Below are positions 17,487 through 26,377 of a DNA stretch of 64,000 nucleotides, one piece after another; the stretch's first letter is position 1, and the number at the start of each line of letters is the position of its first letter. The position numbers were made by a program, and so were the translations under genes. The DNA comes from Candidatus Lustribacter telmatis (lineage in GTDB: Bacteria > Vulcanimicrobiota > Vulcanimicrobiia > Vulcanimicrobiales > Vulcanimicrobiaceae), in NCBI GenBank assembly GCA_003164045.1, contig PLRU01000032.1:47509-111508 (forward strand), in the 5' to 3' direction. Below the pieces are notes generated by a model. That model did not search any database. It worked only from the letters and a program-made list of their open reading frames with translations, and had not been told where the DNA came from.

Positions 17487-18067
17487 ACCGGCGTTGCCTC
17501 GGCGGCGGGATCGCGCGTCGCGCTCCACGATTCGCTCGTGCCTTGCACCATGTGCCGGACGTTCTCGATGCCTTGCGGTTCTTCGAAAAACAAGGTTCGT
17601 TTCGCGGCCATTTCCGGCATGTCTTGAACGACATACATGATCGTGTCTTCCGTGCCGCGAGCCGCATGTTCGTGATAGGCCCAGGCAGGGCACACGATCG
17701 TGTCGCCGCGCTTGTACGGATAGGCGACGCCCTCTACCGTCGTCGTGCCCTCGCCCTGCAGATAATGGTAGATCGCTACGGAGTTGTGACGGTGGTTCGG
17801 CACGAGTTCGCCCGGATGGATCAGTTGCACGCCGATGAAAATGCCGGGCGAGGCGCCGGCTAATTCGGCATGATCCTCATTGATGAGGGAGACGAAGCGC
17901 CGCTCGGCATGGCGGATCGGATCCTTGCCGAGTTCGTTGAGCGTCGCCATGACGTCTTCGCCGGCCCAATGCGCCCCGCGCACCGCCGTGTGCCGGACGC
18001 GTTTGAAATACTCATCGGCCGTCGCAACGCGCGCGTTGCCGAATCCGGGTTTGCCATTCGTCGACAT
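17483..18067 (-). CDS. Single-domain cupin protein, gentisate 1,2-dioxygenase-like
   Basis: 194 residues with both cupin motifs: HPGELVPNHRHNSVAIYHYLQGEG and, 20 residues later, GDTIVCPAWAYHEH, giving the His ligands for one metal. The sequence resembles one half of gentisate dioxygenase, which normally has two cupin domains and about 350 residues. It could be a small ring-cleaving dioxygenase or a non-catalytic relative. The start is ATG 18067. The 3' end overlaps the convergent IclR gene by four bases. Confidence 0.8.
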   Translation of the reverse strand: MSTNGKPGFGNARVATADEYFKRVRHTAVRGAHWAGEDVMATLNELGKDPIRHAERRFVSLINEDHAELAGASPGIFIGVQLIHPGELVPNHRHNSVAIYHYLQGEGTTTVEGVAYPYKRGDTIVCPAWAYHEHAARGTEDTIMYVVQDMPEMAAKRTLFFEEPQGIENVRHMVQGTSESWSATRDPAAEATPV

Positions 18068-18136
18068 GCTTGTGGCCCCACTTTCGCTACGACCATAGCA
18101 ACGGCGGAGCGGGCGGTCTAGGGCAGCCGTTACGGA

Positions 18137-20398
18137 TTACGTAATTTTTCCTTGCGCGTGCATCGCGGCCAGAACGTTCTTCGGGGTTAGCGGCGCCGTG
18201 CGTACCCGCACGCCGGTGGCATCGAATACGGCGTTGGCAATGGCGGCGGCGACTGGGCGCGACGAGGGTTCACCCGCTCCGCCCGGTGCGATCGTCGGCC
18301 GGCTGATCATGACGACCTTCACCTCATCGGGGATGTCGCGCATGTGCGCGATCGGGTAGGAGACCCAGTCCGACGAGGTGACGGTGTGGTCGTTGAACGT
18401 GGCTTCTTCGTAGATCGTTCGCGAGATCGATTGGATCAAGTTGGCCTCAATCGTACCTTGCAGCGCCTTCGGATTGACGATGAAGCCGCAGTCGTGAGCG
18501 CAGATGATGCGGCGCACGCGCACGGCGCCGGTCTTCGGGTTGACGCCGACTTCGGCTACCGTGGCCACGATGGTTTCGATGCGCGTTGCGAACGCGACCC
18601 CGCGCCCGATCAGCTCGCCGTTCGCTCCGACCCGCTTGCTCGAGGCCGACGGCCGCGTATCCCAGCCGGATGCTTTCGCGACGGTTTGCAAGGCCTCGAT
18701 GTGCCGCGGAACTTTCAGGTGATGGATGCGAAATGCGATCGCATCCACTCCGGCTCGGGCCGCGAGTTCGTCGACGAACGATTCGACGATGAACGTCGTG
18801 CCCGGCCCTTCGGGATCGCGCATGTGCGAGGTGCGCAGCGGCGAGTTGCCTGGTGCGAACGGAGCGATCAGCGCGGCGGTCGAGCGCACGTTCGGGATCT
18901 CGTACTTTGCGGTCGACTCACCGTACTGACCGAATTCATAAACGACCGCGTCGTTCGGGAATCCGGCCATCTGTCCGGCCAGAAAGCTACCGGCGACGCT
19001 CGGCTGCGAGAAGATCTCGTTGCCGTTGAATTGGCGGATGACCGCGTCGAATGCCACGATCCCGCCGTTTTGCACGTTGCCGCGCAGGCGAGCGGTCATC
19101 GCGGGTGACTTCGTGCCCCACTGCGTGTTGTCGGCGCGCATCGATTGCACGCGCACCGGGCGCCCGATCGCGCGCGAAAGAAATGCGGCTGCGGCGGCCG
19201 ACTCTTCCAAGCCGGCGCGGCCGTACGAACCGGCATCGGAGAGCCATACCACGCGGATCCCTTCCGGCGGCCGGTTGAGGAGTTTGGAGATGCCCTGGCG
19301 CAGCGCATGCGTTTTTTGCGTTCCCGACCAGACCGTTACGCCGTCGTCGCGCACGTCGACGACGGAACAGCCCGGTCCCATGTTGGCATGCGATTGGAAC
19401 GGCCAGAAGTACGACGCTTCGAGCGGTGCGTTCCCGATCGTCGCGTCGACGTCGCCGTTCTTGACCGTACTTTCTTTGATCGCCGGTTGGGCCCACATGA
19501 AGTCGGCGAGCTTGGCTTGCGCGGGCAGCGTGACGGCGGGTTGCGTCCAGGTTGTTTTCAGTGCGCGGGCGGCGCGGACGGCGTCCCACTCGCGCGTTGC
19601 AACGACTCCCGCAAAACCCGCAACGCGAATCACGCGCGCGTCGCCGATGCCGTGGATCGATGATTCGTCAACGCTCACGAGCGTCGCGCCGATGCTCGGC
19701 GGATAGACAAAACGTCCGTGGACCATACCGGCCGGCTTGACGCTGGTGACGTATGGATAGCGGCCGAAGGCTTTGCCCGCCGCGTCCTTGCGCGGCAGCG
19801 AAGAACCTGCGATGCGATAATCCGCCCAATCCTTCGGCTTGGCCGGTACCGTCAGGTCGACGCTGAAGCCGTCGCCCGTTTGGGGAAATTTCGGTACGGA
19901 CGTGAGCGCGCCCAGCACGTCGGTGTAGCGCAGCGTTTTCGTCGCATCACTTGCGACATGGATCACCCCGTCGTTGACGCTTAACTGCGTGACCGGAACG
20001 CCGAGCTGCAGCGCGGCGGCGGCAAGCAGCACGCGGCGCATTTCGGCTGCAGCGTTGCGGATCGGAAAGTTGCCGCGATAGGTCGAGAAGCTGCCGCCGA
20101 CGCCGCCGGCGGCCACCGTGTCGCTCGTGTCGCCAAGAATCGGCCGCACGCGATCGAACGATACGTCCAGATCGTCGGCAACGAACTGCGCGAAGCCGGT
20201 GGGCACGCCCATCCCGACTTCAACTTTATCGGTGTACATTTCGACTGTGCCGTCGGGCAGCATGCGCAGCCAGTCGCCGAGCGTCGTCATCTTGGCCGGT
20301 GCGTCGGCCGCGACCGCAAAGCTGCGAACGCCGCCGGCAGCTGCGGCAACAACGACCAGCGCCGTCGTCCCGGCGATGAACGTTCCGCGCGTGCTCAT
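18137..20398 (-). CDS. Molybdopterin-binding subunit of xanthine oxidase-family hydroxylase (isoquinoline 1-oxidoreductase beta-like)
   Basis: 753-residue catalytic subunit that hydroxylates aldehydes or N-heteroaromatics with water as oxygen donor. It has an N-terminal hydrophobic signal-like segment (residues 10-32), the duplicated aldehyde oxidase domain, and the near-terminal block PTIAPGGAGEPSSRPVAAAI, whose Glu is the expected catalytic base. The start is ATG 20398, overlapping the stop of the 2Fe-2S subunit as ATGA. Like IorAB-type enzymes it has no FAD subunit, so electrons probably go to a cytochrome rather than NAD. The substrate is not determinable. Confidence 0.9.
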   Translation of the reverse strand: MSTRGTFIAGTTALVVVAAAAGGVRSFAVAADAPAKMTTLGDWLRMLPDGTVEMYTDKVEVGMGVPTGFAQFVADDLDVSFDRVRPILGDTSDTVAAGGVGGSFSTYRGNFPIRNAAAEMRRVLLAAAALQLGVPVTQLSVNDGVIHVASDATKTLRYTDVLGALTSVPKFPQTGDGFSVDLTVPAKPKDWADYRIAGSSLPRKDAAGKAFGRYPYVTSVKPAGMVHGRFVYPPSIGATLVSVDESSIHGIGDARVIRVAGFAGVVATREWDAVRAARALKTTWTQPAVTLPAQAKLADFMWAQPAIKESTVKNGDVDATIGNAPLEASYFWPFQSHANMGPGCSVVDVRDDGVTVWSGTQKTHALRQGISKLLNRPPEGIRVVWLSDAGSYGRAGLEESAAAAAFLSRAIGRPVRVQSMRADNTQWGTKSPAMTARLRGNVQNGGIVAFDAVIRQFNGNEIFSQPSVAGSFLAGQMAGFPNDAVVYEFGQYGESTAKYEIPNVRSTAALIAPFAPGNSPLRTSHMRDPEGPGTTFIVESFVDELAARAGVDAIAFRIHHLKVPRHIEALQTVAKASGWDTRPSASSKRVGANGELIGRGVAFATRIETIVATVAEVGVNPKTGAVRVRRIICAHDCGFIVNPKALQGTIEANLIQSISRTIYEEATFNDHTVTSSDWVSYPIAHMRDIPDEVKVVMISRPTIAPGGAGEPSSRPVAAAIANAVFDATGVRVRTAPLTPKNVLAAMHAQGKIT

Positions 20399-20865
20399 GC
20401 CGTCACCGCTTTGGCGGCGCGTTCGACGGCGCGTAAGATCGCAACGTGCGCGCCGCAGCGGCACACGAGACTCCCTAGCGCTTCTTTGATTTGCGCGCGG
20501 CTAGGTTTCTTCTCGCGCGCAAGCAAATCGGCCGCGGTCATGATCCAGCCGTTGAGGCAGTATCCGCACTGCATCGCTTGCTCTTCGGCAAACGCCGTTT
20601 GCAGCGGGTGCGGGTGTTCGGGCGTTCCTAGGCCGGCGAGCGTCGTGACGGCGCGTCCCTCGGCAAACGAGACGGGCGTCACGCACGAACGGGTCGCCTT
20701 CCCGTCGATGTGGACGGTGCAAGCGCCGCACTGCGCGAGGCCGCAGCCGAAGCGCGGGTTCTCGAGCGCAAGATCGTCGCGCAGGGCGTAAAGTAACGGC
20801 ATATCGGGATCTGCGTGGACATCGTGGGCGTGTCCATCGACGCGCAGCCGGATCGTTTTGTCCAT
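20395..20865 (-). CDS. 2Fe-2S subunit of molybdenum hydroxylase (isoquinoline 1-oxidoreductase alpha-like)
   Basis: 156 residues carrying two [2Fe-2S] clusters. The plant-ferredoxin-like motif is CGLAQCGACTVHIDGKATRSC (first cluster); the second cluster has QCGYC and CRCG. It transfers electrons from the molybdenum centre to an external acceptor. It is the first gene of a two-gene operon with the catalytic subunit (ATGA overlap) and matches IorA/CoxS-like small subunits in length. Confidence 0.93.
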   Translation of the reverse strand: MDKTIRLRVDGHAHDVHADPDMPLLYALRDDLALENPRFGCGLAQCGACTVHIDGKATRSCVTPVSFAEGRAVTTLAGLGTPEHPHPLQTAFAEEQAMQCGYCLNGWIMTAADLLAREKKPSRAQIKEALGSLVCRCGAHVAILRAVERAAKAVTA

Positions 20866-20908
20866 AATCGACTCCCTCGCAGGCGCTAGCCTGTGGCGCT
20901 TCGGGGGT

Positions 20909-22111
20909 CTAGCCGAACGCTCCCGCAGTCCGCAAAGCGCCGATCTTTTGGTCGTCGTAGGCCAGCAACCCGTGCAAGATGTCGTCGGCGTCCTCGTTGC
21001 GCTGCGGCGCCCGGCGAGCGGGCGGCGGCATCTGCCCCACGCGCACGGGGCTACCGATGCTGCGCACGGTGCCGAAGCGCGGATGCGCGGTGGTGACGAT
21101 CAAGTCGCGCGCCGCCGTTTGCGGATCGAGAAATGCTTCTTCAACGGTGTTGACGGGACCGCACGGAACGCCGGCTTCGCGCAAGAGCGGAAGCCATTCG
21201 TCCGAGCGCTTTTCGCGCAAGGCATCCTGAAGAATCGGCAGCAGGTCGGCCTTGTGCTTGTAGCGCGCAGCCGCGCTATTGAAACGAACGTCGGCGGCAA
21301 CGTCGGCGCGGCCCAGTACGTCGCACAAACGCACGAAGAACTTCTCTTTCGCGCAGACGACGACGATCCAGCCGTCGGCGGTTTCAAACGCGCCGAAGGG
21401 CACGATCGAGGGGTGCGCGGAGTGCGCCATGCGTTGCGGTACTTGGCCCGCGGTGAGGTTCCAGGTTGCAATGTAGGTCAGCATGCCCATCGCAACGTCG
21501 AAGAGGCTGGTATCGCAATCCATGCCGATGCCGTCGCGGCGCGCGGCGTGGATGCCGCTCATCAGCGCGAGTGCGGCCACATAGCCGCCGGAATAATCGA
21601 CCAGCGACAAGCCGGATTTCGCCGGCGGGCCGTCGGGCTCGCCGGTCAAGCTCATCCAACCCGTCATGCCTTGCAGTATATAGTCGTAGGCCGGTTCGGC
21701 GCGCCGTGGACCCGTCATGCCGAAACCGCTGAGCGAGCAGCAGACGATGCGCGGATTGTATTCGCTCACATCGGCGTAGCGCAAACGCAGCCGGGCTGGA
21801 ATATCCCCGCGCAGGTTCGAGTAGACGGCGTCGCTGCAGGCCACCAGGTCGTGGAACACCGTTTGGCCCGCATCGGTGAGCAAATCGAGATTCAGCGAGC
21901 GCTTGTTGCGGTTGAAGGCTTCGAAGAAGAGGCTGTCCTCGCCCGATTGATGCGGCGGCACGTAGCGCCCCACGTCGCCGCCGTTGCGCGGGTCTTCAAT
22001 TTTGATCACGTCGGCGCCGAGATCGGCCAGGTGAACGCTGCCGAACGGACCCGCGCCGTACTGCTCGACGGCAACGATCCGGATATCCTCGAGCGGTCTG
22101 CGCGTCGCCAT
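20909..22111 (-). CDS. CaiB/BaiF CoA-transferase family III protein
   Basis: Transfers CoA between acyl-CoA and a free acid through an aspartyl-CoA intermediate. The 400-residue protein opens with PLEDIRIVAVEQYGAGPFGS. A GADVIKIEDP motif follows and the catalytic Asp is in SLVDYSGGYVAAL near residue 170. The start is ATG 22111; the open frame upstream has no conserved sequence. It is divergent from the acyl-CoA ligase at 22151 with only 39 bases between starts, so the promoters must overlap. The two genes together imply CoA activation of an aromatic or aliphatic acid. Confidence 0.9.
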   Translation of the reverse strand: MATRRPLEDIRIVAVEQYGAGPFGSVHLADLGADVIKIEDPRNGGDVGRYVPPHQSGEDSLFFEAFNRNKRSLNLDLLTDAGQTVFHDLVACSDAVYSNLRGDIPARLRLRYADVSEYNPRIVCCSLSGFGMTGPRRAEPAYDYILQGMTGWMSLTGEPDGPPAKSGLSLVDYSGGYVAALALMSGIHAARRDGIGMDCDTSLFDVAMGMLTYIATWNLTAGQVPQRMAHSAHPSIVPFGAFETADGWIVVVCAKEKFFVRLCDVLGRADVAADVRFNSAAARYKHKADLLPILQDALREKRSDEWLPLLREAGVPCGPVNTVEEAFLDPQTAARDLIVTTAHPRFGTVRSIGSPVRVGQMPPPARRAPQRNEDADDILHGLLAYDDQKIGALRTAGAFG

Positions 22112-22150
22112 ACGAGAGGTTCGGACACCGGCCGGACACAATCGGTTTCC

Positions 22151-23809
22151 ATGACGCTGCCCTCGTACGCGCACGGTCCGAGTGCGATCCCGCTTCGCGG
22201 TGAGACGATCGGCGACAACCTGGATCGCATCGCGGCGGCGTTTCCGTCGAGCGACGCCGTCGTTTCGGTCGCGCAGAATCGGCGCCTGACCTACGCGGAG
22301 TTTGCCGCCGAGACCGATCGCATCGCCCGCGCGTTTGTCGCGTCGGGGGTCGAGCATGGCGCACGCGTCGGCATCTGGTCGCCGAACTCGATCGAATGGG
22401 TGATCGTCCAGTACGCAACGGCGAAGATCGGGGCCGTTCTCGTGAACGTGAACCCGGCGTACCGCCTCACCGAACTCGACTTCGCCCTGCGGCAGAGCGG
22501 CGTGAGCACGCTCGTCACGCTGGACCGTTTCAAGACGAGCGCCTATCTCGAGATGGTGCGCGAGTTGCGTCCGCTGCCGGGCCTGAGCGAAGTGATCGTC
22601 ATCGGAACGGAACGGGCCGGGCCGGGTGAGGTGAGCTGGGACGTCTTCGGTGCGCGTGCGCAGAAATGCGACGATGCGTCGTTTGCCGCGCGCAAAGCCC
22701 GCCCGCAGTTCGATGAGGCGATCAACATTCAGTACACGTCGGGCACCACCGGCTTTCCGAAGGGCGCGACGCTCTCACACCACAACATCCTCAACAACGG
22801 ATTTTTTATCGGCGAAGGCTGCCGCTTTACCGAAGCGGACCGGGTCTGCATACCGGTGCCGTTTTACCACTGCTTCGGCATGGTGCTGGGCAACCTCGCG
22901 TGCACCACGCACGGTGCGGCCATCGTCATCCCGTCGGCGGCGTTTGACCCGGCGCTCGCGCTCGAGGCGGTCGAACGGGAGCGTTGTTCGGCGCTCTACG
23001 GCGTTCCGACGATGTTCATCGCCGAACTGGCGCTGCCCAACTTCGGCGATTACGATCTCAGTTCGCTGCGCACGGGGATCATGGCCGGCTCGCCTTGTCC
23101 GGTTGAGGTGATGAAGCGCGTGCAGAGCGAGATGCACATGCCCGAAGTTACGATATGCTACGGCATGACCGAGACGTCGCCGGTCTCGACCCAGACGATG
23201 ACGGACGACCCGATGCAGAAGCGGACTGAGACGGTCGGCCGCGTGCACCCGCACATCGAAGTGAAGATCGTCGATGCCGACGGAGCGATCGTACCGCGGG
23301 GAACGCCGGGCGAATTGTGCACGCGCGGGTACAGCGTCATGCTCGGCTATTGGCAAAACCCGACTGCAACGATGGGCGCCATCGACGCGGCCCGTTACAT
23401 GCACACGGGTGATATCGCCATCATGGACGACGACGGTTACGTGAACATCAGCGGGCGGATCAAGGATATGGTGATCCGCAGCGGCGAGAACATCTATCCG
23501 CGCGAGATCGAGGAATTTCTCTACCGTCACCCCGGCATCCGCGACGTGCAAGTGATCGGCGTTCCCGACGAGCGGTATGGCGAGGAACTGTGCGCTTGGA
23601 TCATCCGGCATGACGGCGCCGAGATAACGGAAGAAGACATCCGCGAGCACTGTCGCGGCCAAATCGCGCATTACAAGATCCCGCGCTACGTGCTCTTCGT
23701 CGAAGGTTGGCCGATGACGGTAAGCGGAAAAGTACAGAAATATAAAATGCGCGAGGAGTCGATCGAGATTCTGCATCTCGAGGCTGCCGCCAAAATCGTC
23801 ACCGCCTGA
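22151..23809 (+). CDS. AMP-dependent acyl-CoA synthetase / ligase
   Basis: 552-residue adenylate-forming enzyme that activates a carboxylic acid to its CoA thioester. The P-loop-like motif is YTSGTTGFPKGATLSHHN. It also has the CYGMTETSPVS motif, the hinge region GDIAIMDDDGYVNISGRIKDMVIRSG and the C-terminal SGKVQKYKMR Lys. The GEN(I)YPREIEEFLY stretch is typical of medium- or long-chain acyl-CoA synthetases. The start is ATG 22151 by alignment, although the frame is open far upstream. It is followed ten bases later by a carboxymuconolactone decarboxylase-like gene. Confidence 0.92.
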   Translation: MTLPSYAHGPSAIPLRGETIGDNLDRIAAAFPSSDAVVSVAQNRRLTYAEFAAETDRIARAFVASGVEHGARVGIWSPNSIEWVIVQYATAKIGAVLVNVNPAYRLTELDFALRQSGVSTLVTLDRFKTSAYLEMVRELRPLPGLSEVIVIGTERAGPGEVSWDVFGARAQKCDDASFAARKARPQFDEAINIQYTSGTTGFPKGATLSHHNILNNGFFIGEGCRFTEADRVCIPVPFYHCFGMVLGNLACTTHGAAIVIPSAAFDPALALEAVERERCSALYGVPTMFIAELALPNFGDYDLSSLRTGIMAGSPCPVEVMKRVQSEMHMPEVTICYGMTETSPVSTQTMTDDPMQKRTETVGRVHPHIEVKIVDADGAIVPRGTPGELCTRGYSVMLGYWQNPTATMGAIDAARYMHTGDIAIMDDDGYVNISGRIKDMVIRSGENIYPREIEEFLYRHPGIRDVQVIGVPDERYGEELCAWIIRHDGAEITEEDIREHCRGQIAHYKIPRYVLFVEGWPMTVSGKVQKYKMREESIEILHLEAAAKIVTA

Positions 23810-23819
23810 TTGGAACGTT

Positions 23820-24335
23820 ATGACGCGTACGCCCGCTATTGATGCCACCGCCCTCAGCGCCGATGACCGGAAGATCTACGATGCGATCGCCGGGCCGCGC
23901 GGCGGGATGGGCGGGCCGTTTGCAGCGTGGTTCGCGGTGCCGGATATCGCCGGGCACGTCAACGCGCTCGTCGATCGCCTGCGCTACGGCAGCAAACTCG
24001 ATCCGCGGGTCTACGAGCTGATCACGCTGGTCGTGGCGCACGAGTGGTCGGCGGAGTTTGTGTGGCGCGCACACGTGAAGGCCGCTCTTAAAGCCGGCGT
24101 CGATGAGGCGAGTATCGCCGCGATCGAGGCAAACGGGACGCCGTCATTCGCGCAGCCCGACGAACGGCTGGCCTACGAATTCGTGCACACGCTGCTGACC
24201 ACGCACAAAGTGAACGACGACCTGTATGCGCGGGCTGCCGAAGTGCTCGGCACGGCCGCTCTGGTCGAAATCGTCACCGTTGCCGGCTACTATGCGATGA
24301 ACGCGATGATCAACAAGGCCTTCGACGTCGCCTAG
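23820..24335 (+). CDS. Carboxymuconolactone decarboxylase / AhpD-like family protein
   Basis: 171-residue all-alpha protein. The segment KLDPRVYELITLVVAHEWSAEFVWRAHVKAALKAG is the CMD-domain core. The usual CxxC of AhpD peroxidase-type members is absent (EFVWRAH in its place), so a decarboxylase-like or structural role is more likely than peroxiredoxin reduction. It sits in an operon with the acyl-CoA ligase, and the convergent amidohydrolase ends two bases further on. The start is ATG 23820. Confidence 0.85.
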   Translation: MTRTPAIDATALSADDRKIYDAIAGPRGGMGGPFAAWFAVPDIAGHVNALVDRLRYGSKLDPRVYELITLVVAHEWSAEFVWRAHVKAALKAGVDEASIAAIEANGTPSFAQPDERLAYEFVHTLLTTHKVNDDLYARAAEVLGTAALVEIVTVAGYYAMNAMINKAFDVA

Positions 24336-24337
24336 CG

Positions 24338-25234
24338 TTAGTCGAAGTCGAACAAGCCCTTGGGGTTGTCGACGAGGATCTTGTTGCGCACGGCTTCGTC
24401 AGGCGCGAAGTCGAGCAGCATATCGATGAGGTCGCCGTCGTTGGGCATTCCGTTCGCCCGGAACACGTACGAATGCGGCCAGTCCGAGCCCCAGATGATG
24501 CGGTCTGGAGCTTTGGCAATCACCGCGCGCGACATCGCGACGATGTCTTCATAGCGCTGACCCTGATAGAGGTAGCGGTCGGCGCAAATGAGCTTCAGGT
24601 ACACGTTGGGTTTTGCCAACAGGTCGAGCAGCGTGCGAAACGCCGGCTGATCGAGGCCGTCGGCCGGCTGGATACCGGCAAACTCATCGATGATCGTCGG
24701 CAACGGCACGTTGCCGATGAGATCGGCATGCACTTCGAGGCTATCGCCGTCGATCTGGAATTCGACCACCCAATTCGCCGATTGAATGCGTGCGATGTTC
24801 GCGTGGAACTCGTCCGCGTTGAACTCGCGGCGGACGACTTTGGCAAACGGAAACCGCAGGCCGCGAATCCCGCCCGCGTGCAGACGCTTCACTTCGTCGG
24901 ACGTCATGCTCGCATTGGCGCGAACCATGCCGCGAATGCGGCCGTCGGCGCGCGCGATGGCATCGAGCGTGACGGCTGGATCTAAATCGTGGACGCTGGG
25001 AGTAACGACGAAGCCGCGTTCGATGCCGATGGCTGACGAGATGGCGAGCCAATGTTCGATCGCGGCCGTCGGCGGCGAGTAGCGGCGGCTTTCGGCATAC
25101 GGAAAGCGATGCGGCGGCCCGAAGATGTGAAAGTGGGAATCCCAGCTGCCGGCCGGAACGCGCAGCTTCGGCTTATGCGGATTCGGGTCGGGCCCAAACG
25201 GAATATCCGAGTGCGTGGTGTTGGTGGTGGTCAT
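24338..25234 (-). CDS. TIM-barrel amidohydrolase, 2-pyrone-4,6-dicarboxylate hydrolase (LigI)-like
   Basis: 298 residues. The N-terminus WDSHFHIFGPPHRFPY and the C-terminal IIWGSDWPHS are hallmarks of PDC-lactonase-like members of the amidohydrolase superfamily, which open a pyrone or lactone ring in lignin-type aromatic degradation. The His pair (HFH) and the C-terminal Asp are present. The start is ATG 25234, overlapping the upstream gene's stop as ATGA. Substrate assignment to PDC itself is tentative. Confidence 0.84.
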   Translation of the reverse strand: MTTTNTTHSDIPFGPDPNPHKPKLRVPAGSWDSHFHIFGPPHRFPYAESRRYSPPTAAIEHWLAISSAIGIERGFVVTPSVHDLDPAVTLDAIARADGRIRGMVRANASMTSDEVKRLHAGGIRGLRFPFAKVVRREFNADEFHANIARIQSANWVVEFQIDGDSLEVHADLIGNVPLPTIIDEFAGIQPADGLDQPAFRTLLDLLAKPNVYLKLICADRYLYQGQRYEDIVAMSRAVIAKAPDRIIWGSDWPHSYVFRANGMPNDGDLIDMLLDFAPDEAVRNKILVDNPKGLFDFD

Positions 25235-26268
25235 GCAACGGCCACGGAGATATTGAGCAGGCGGGCGGGATTGTCGGTGCACATCGTGCGTATTTCGTCC
25301 GCATCCATGCCGAAGGCGGCCATGTAGCCGGAAATCAGGCGCATGCATTCGACGGAGTGCGGAAACAGCGGCTCGCCCGCGTCGCTCGAGAGCGTACAGT
25401 GCTCCGGGCCGACGGCGCGGATCGCGGCATACATCTTGGCCGGATCGATGCCGAGCAGCGGCGAGAGTTCGTCGAACGTGAAGTTCAACGTGATTCCGCG
25501 GCCTGCAAGATGCTGCATCTCGGCGATCGTCAGGTCGATGAACGGGCTGAACGGATGATCGATCACGGTCTGACGGAAACCGATGCGGTCGCACAGATCG
25601 GCGATCGCCCAGATTTCGGGATGCGTAGCGTGGCCGGTGTAGAGCACGACGCCCGCGTCGGCGATCGCGCGGATATATTCCGCGTATTCTTCCTTGAGTT
25701 TCCCGGCGCCGTCGAGCATATAGTAACCGCGCTCGACCGCGAGGTCCCATGGCAGCGGGTCGGAATGCTCGCCGGGCTTCGCCGTTTCGTCCCACCAGCG
25801 TACGAGGCCGCCGACGGTATTGAGCGTGTTCGCATGATTGAACACGGGCAGCCAAACGGCCGCGATGCCGTCGGCGAGATTCTGCCGCAGACGCTCCATC
25901 GAAGGCGGCCGGTTGTCCATCGTGATGCCGTAGCCCGCGTAGCACGTAATCGGCTCGACGTCTTCGGCTTCCGCCCAACGCTGCAACGCCGCGTTGAGGT
26001 CCCGGACGTCTTGCGCCGGACGGTACTCGCCGGTGATCGAACCGAGCGTCTTGTAGACGATGCCGCGCATGTGGCTCTGTGAGGCAAGTTTTGCGAGTGC
26101 GAGCGCATCTTGCTGACCTTCGTGCGCGTGGCAGTGGATGTCGAACATATCCGCGACGCCCGGTACGGCCGGGGGAAACACCACCCCGGGGCGGTAGCGC
26201 CGCCGCGTCGGATAGGAGGTTACGCAGCGCTCGCGTGAGGGAGTGGCGTTGTTCGGTCGGTCAGTCAT
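25231..26268 (-). CDS. Metal-dependent hydrolase-like protein, probably DUF6282 family
   Basis: 345 residues. After a Pro/Arg-rich leader comes DIHCHAHEGQQDALALAKLA, a TIM-barrel metal-binding strand, then later HATHPEIW, DHPFSPFIDL and SSDAGEPLFPHS. This suggests an amidohydrolase-fold enzyme distinct from its neighbour. I associate it with the DUF6282 group from memory; no biochemical role is established there. It is co-transcribed with the LigI-like gene (ATGA overlap) and divergent from the GntR regulator. No clear ribosome-binding site precedes ATG 26268, so an inner start is possible. Confidence 0.72.
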   Translation of the reverse strand: MTDRPNNATPSRERCVTSYPTRRRYRPGVVFPPAVPGVADMFDIHCHAHEGQQDALALAKLASQSHMRGIVYKTLGSITGEYRPAQDVRDLNAALQRWAEAEDVEPITCYAGYGITMDNRPPSMERLRQNLADGIAAVWLPVFNHANTLNTVGGLVRWWDETAKPGEHSDPLPWDLAVERGYYMLDGAGKLKEEYAEYIRAIADAGVVLYTGHATHPEIWAIADLCDRIGFRQTVIDHPFSPFIDLTIAEMQHLAGRGITLNFTFDELSPLLGIDPAKMYAAIRAVGPEHCTLSSDAGEPLFPHSVECMRLISGYMAAFGMDADEIRTMCTDNPARLLNISVAVA

Positions 26269-26320
26269 GCGTCACGGACATTTTCTCGGTGCATGGGGCG
26301 AGGGAGGTGGAAGATATTTA

Positions 26321-26346
26321 AATCATTAACGAAAATCATTAATCAT
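26321..26346. promoter_or_regulatory. Candidate GntR operator: AT-rich direct repeats
   Basis: In the 109-base divergent gap, the nonamer AATCATTAA occurs at 26321-26329 and again at 26334-26342, 13 bases apart, with a further AATCAT at 26341-26346. This AT-rich block stands out in very GC-rich sequence and lies between the DUF6282-like gene and the GntR gene, the expected place for an autoregulated operator and overlapping promoters. Confidence 0.5.
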
Positions 26347-26377
26347 CCTCCGCCCCACCCCGGCAGCACCGTGCTGG

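Noticed and set aside
20858..22150. Apparent 431-residue N-terminal extension of the acyl-CoA ligase
   Set aside because: It lies opposite the CoA-transferase gene and has no conserved sequence; the ligase starts at 22151.
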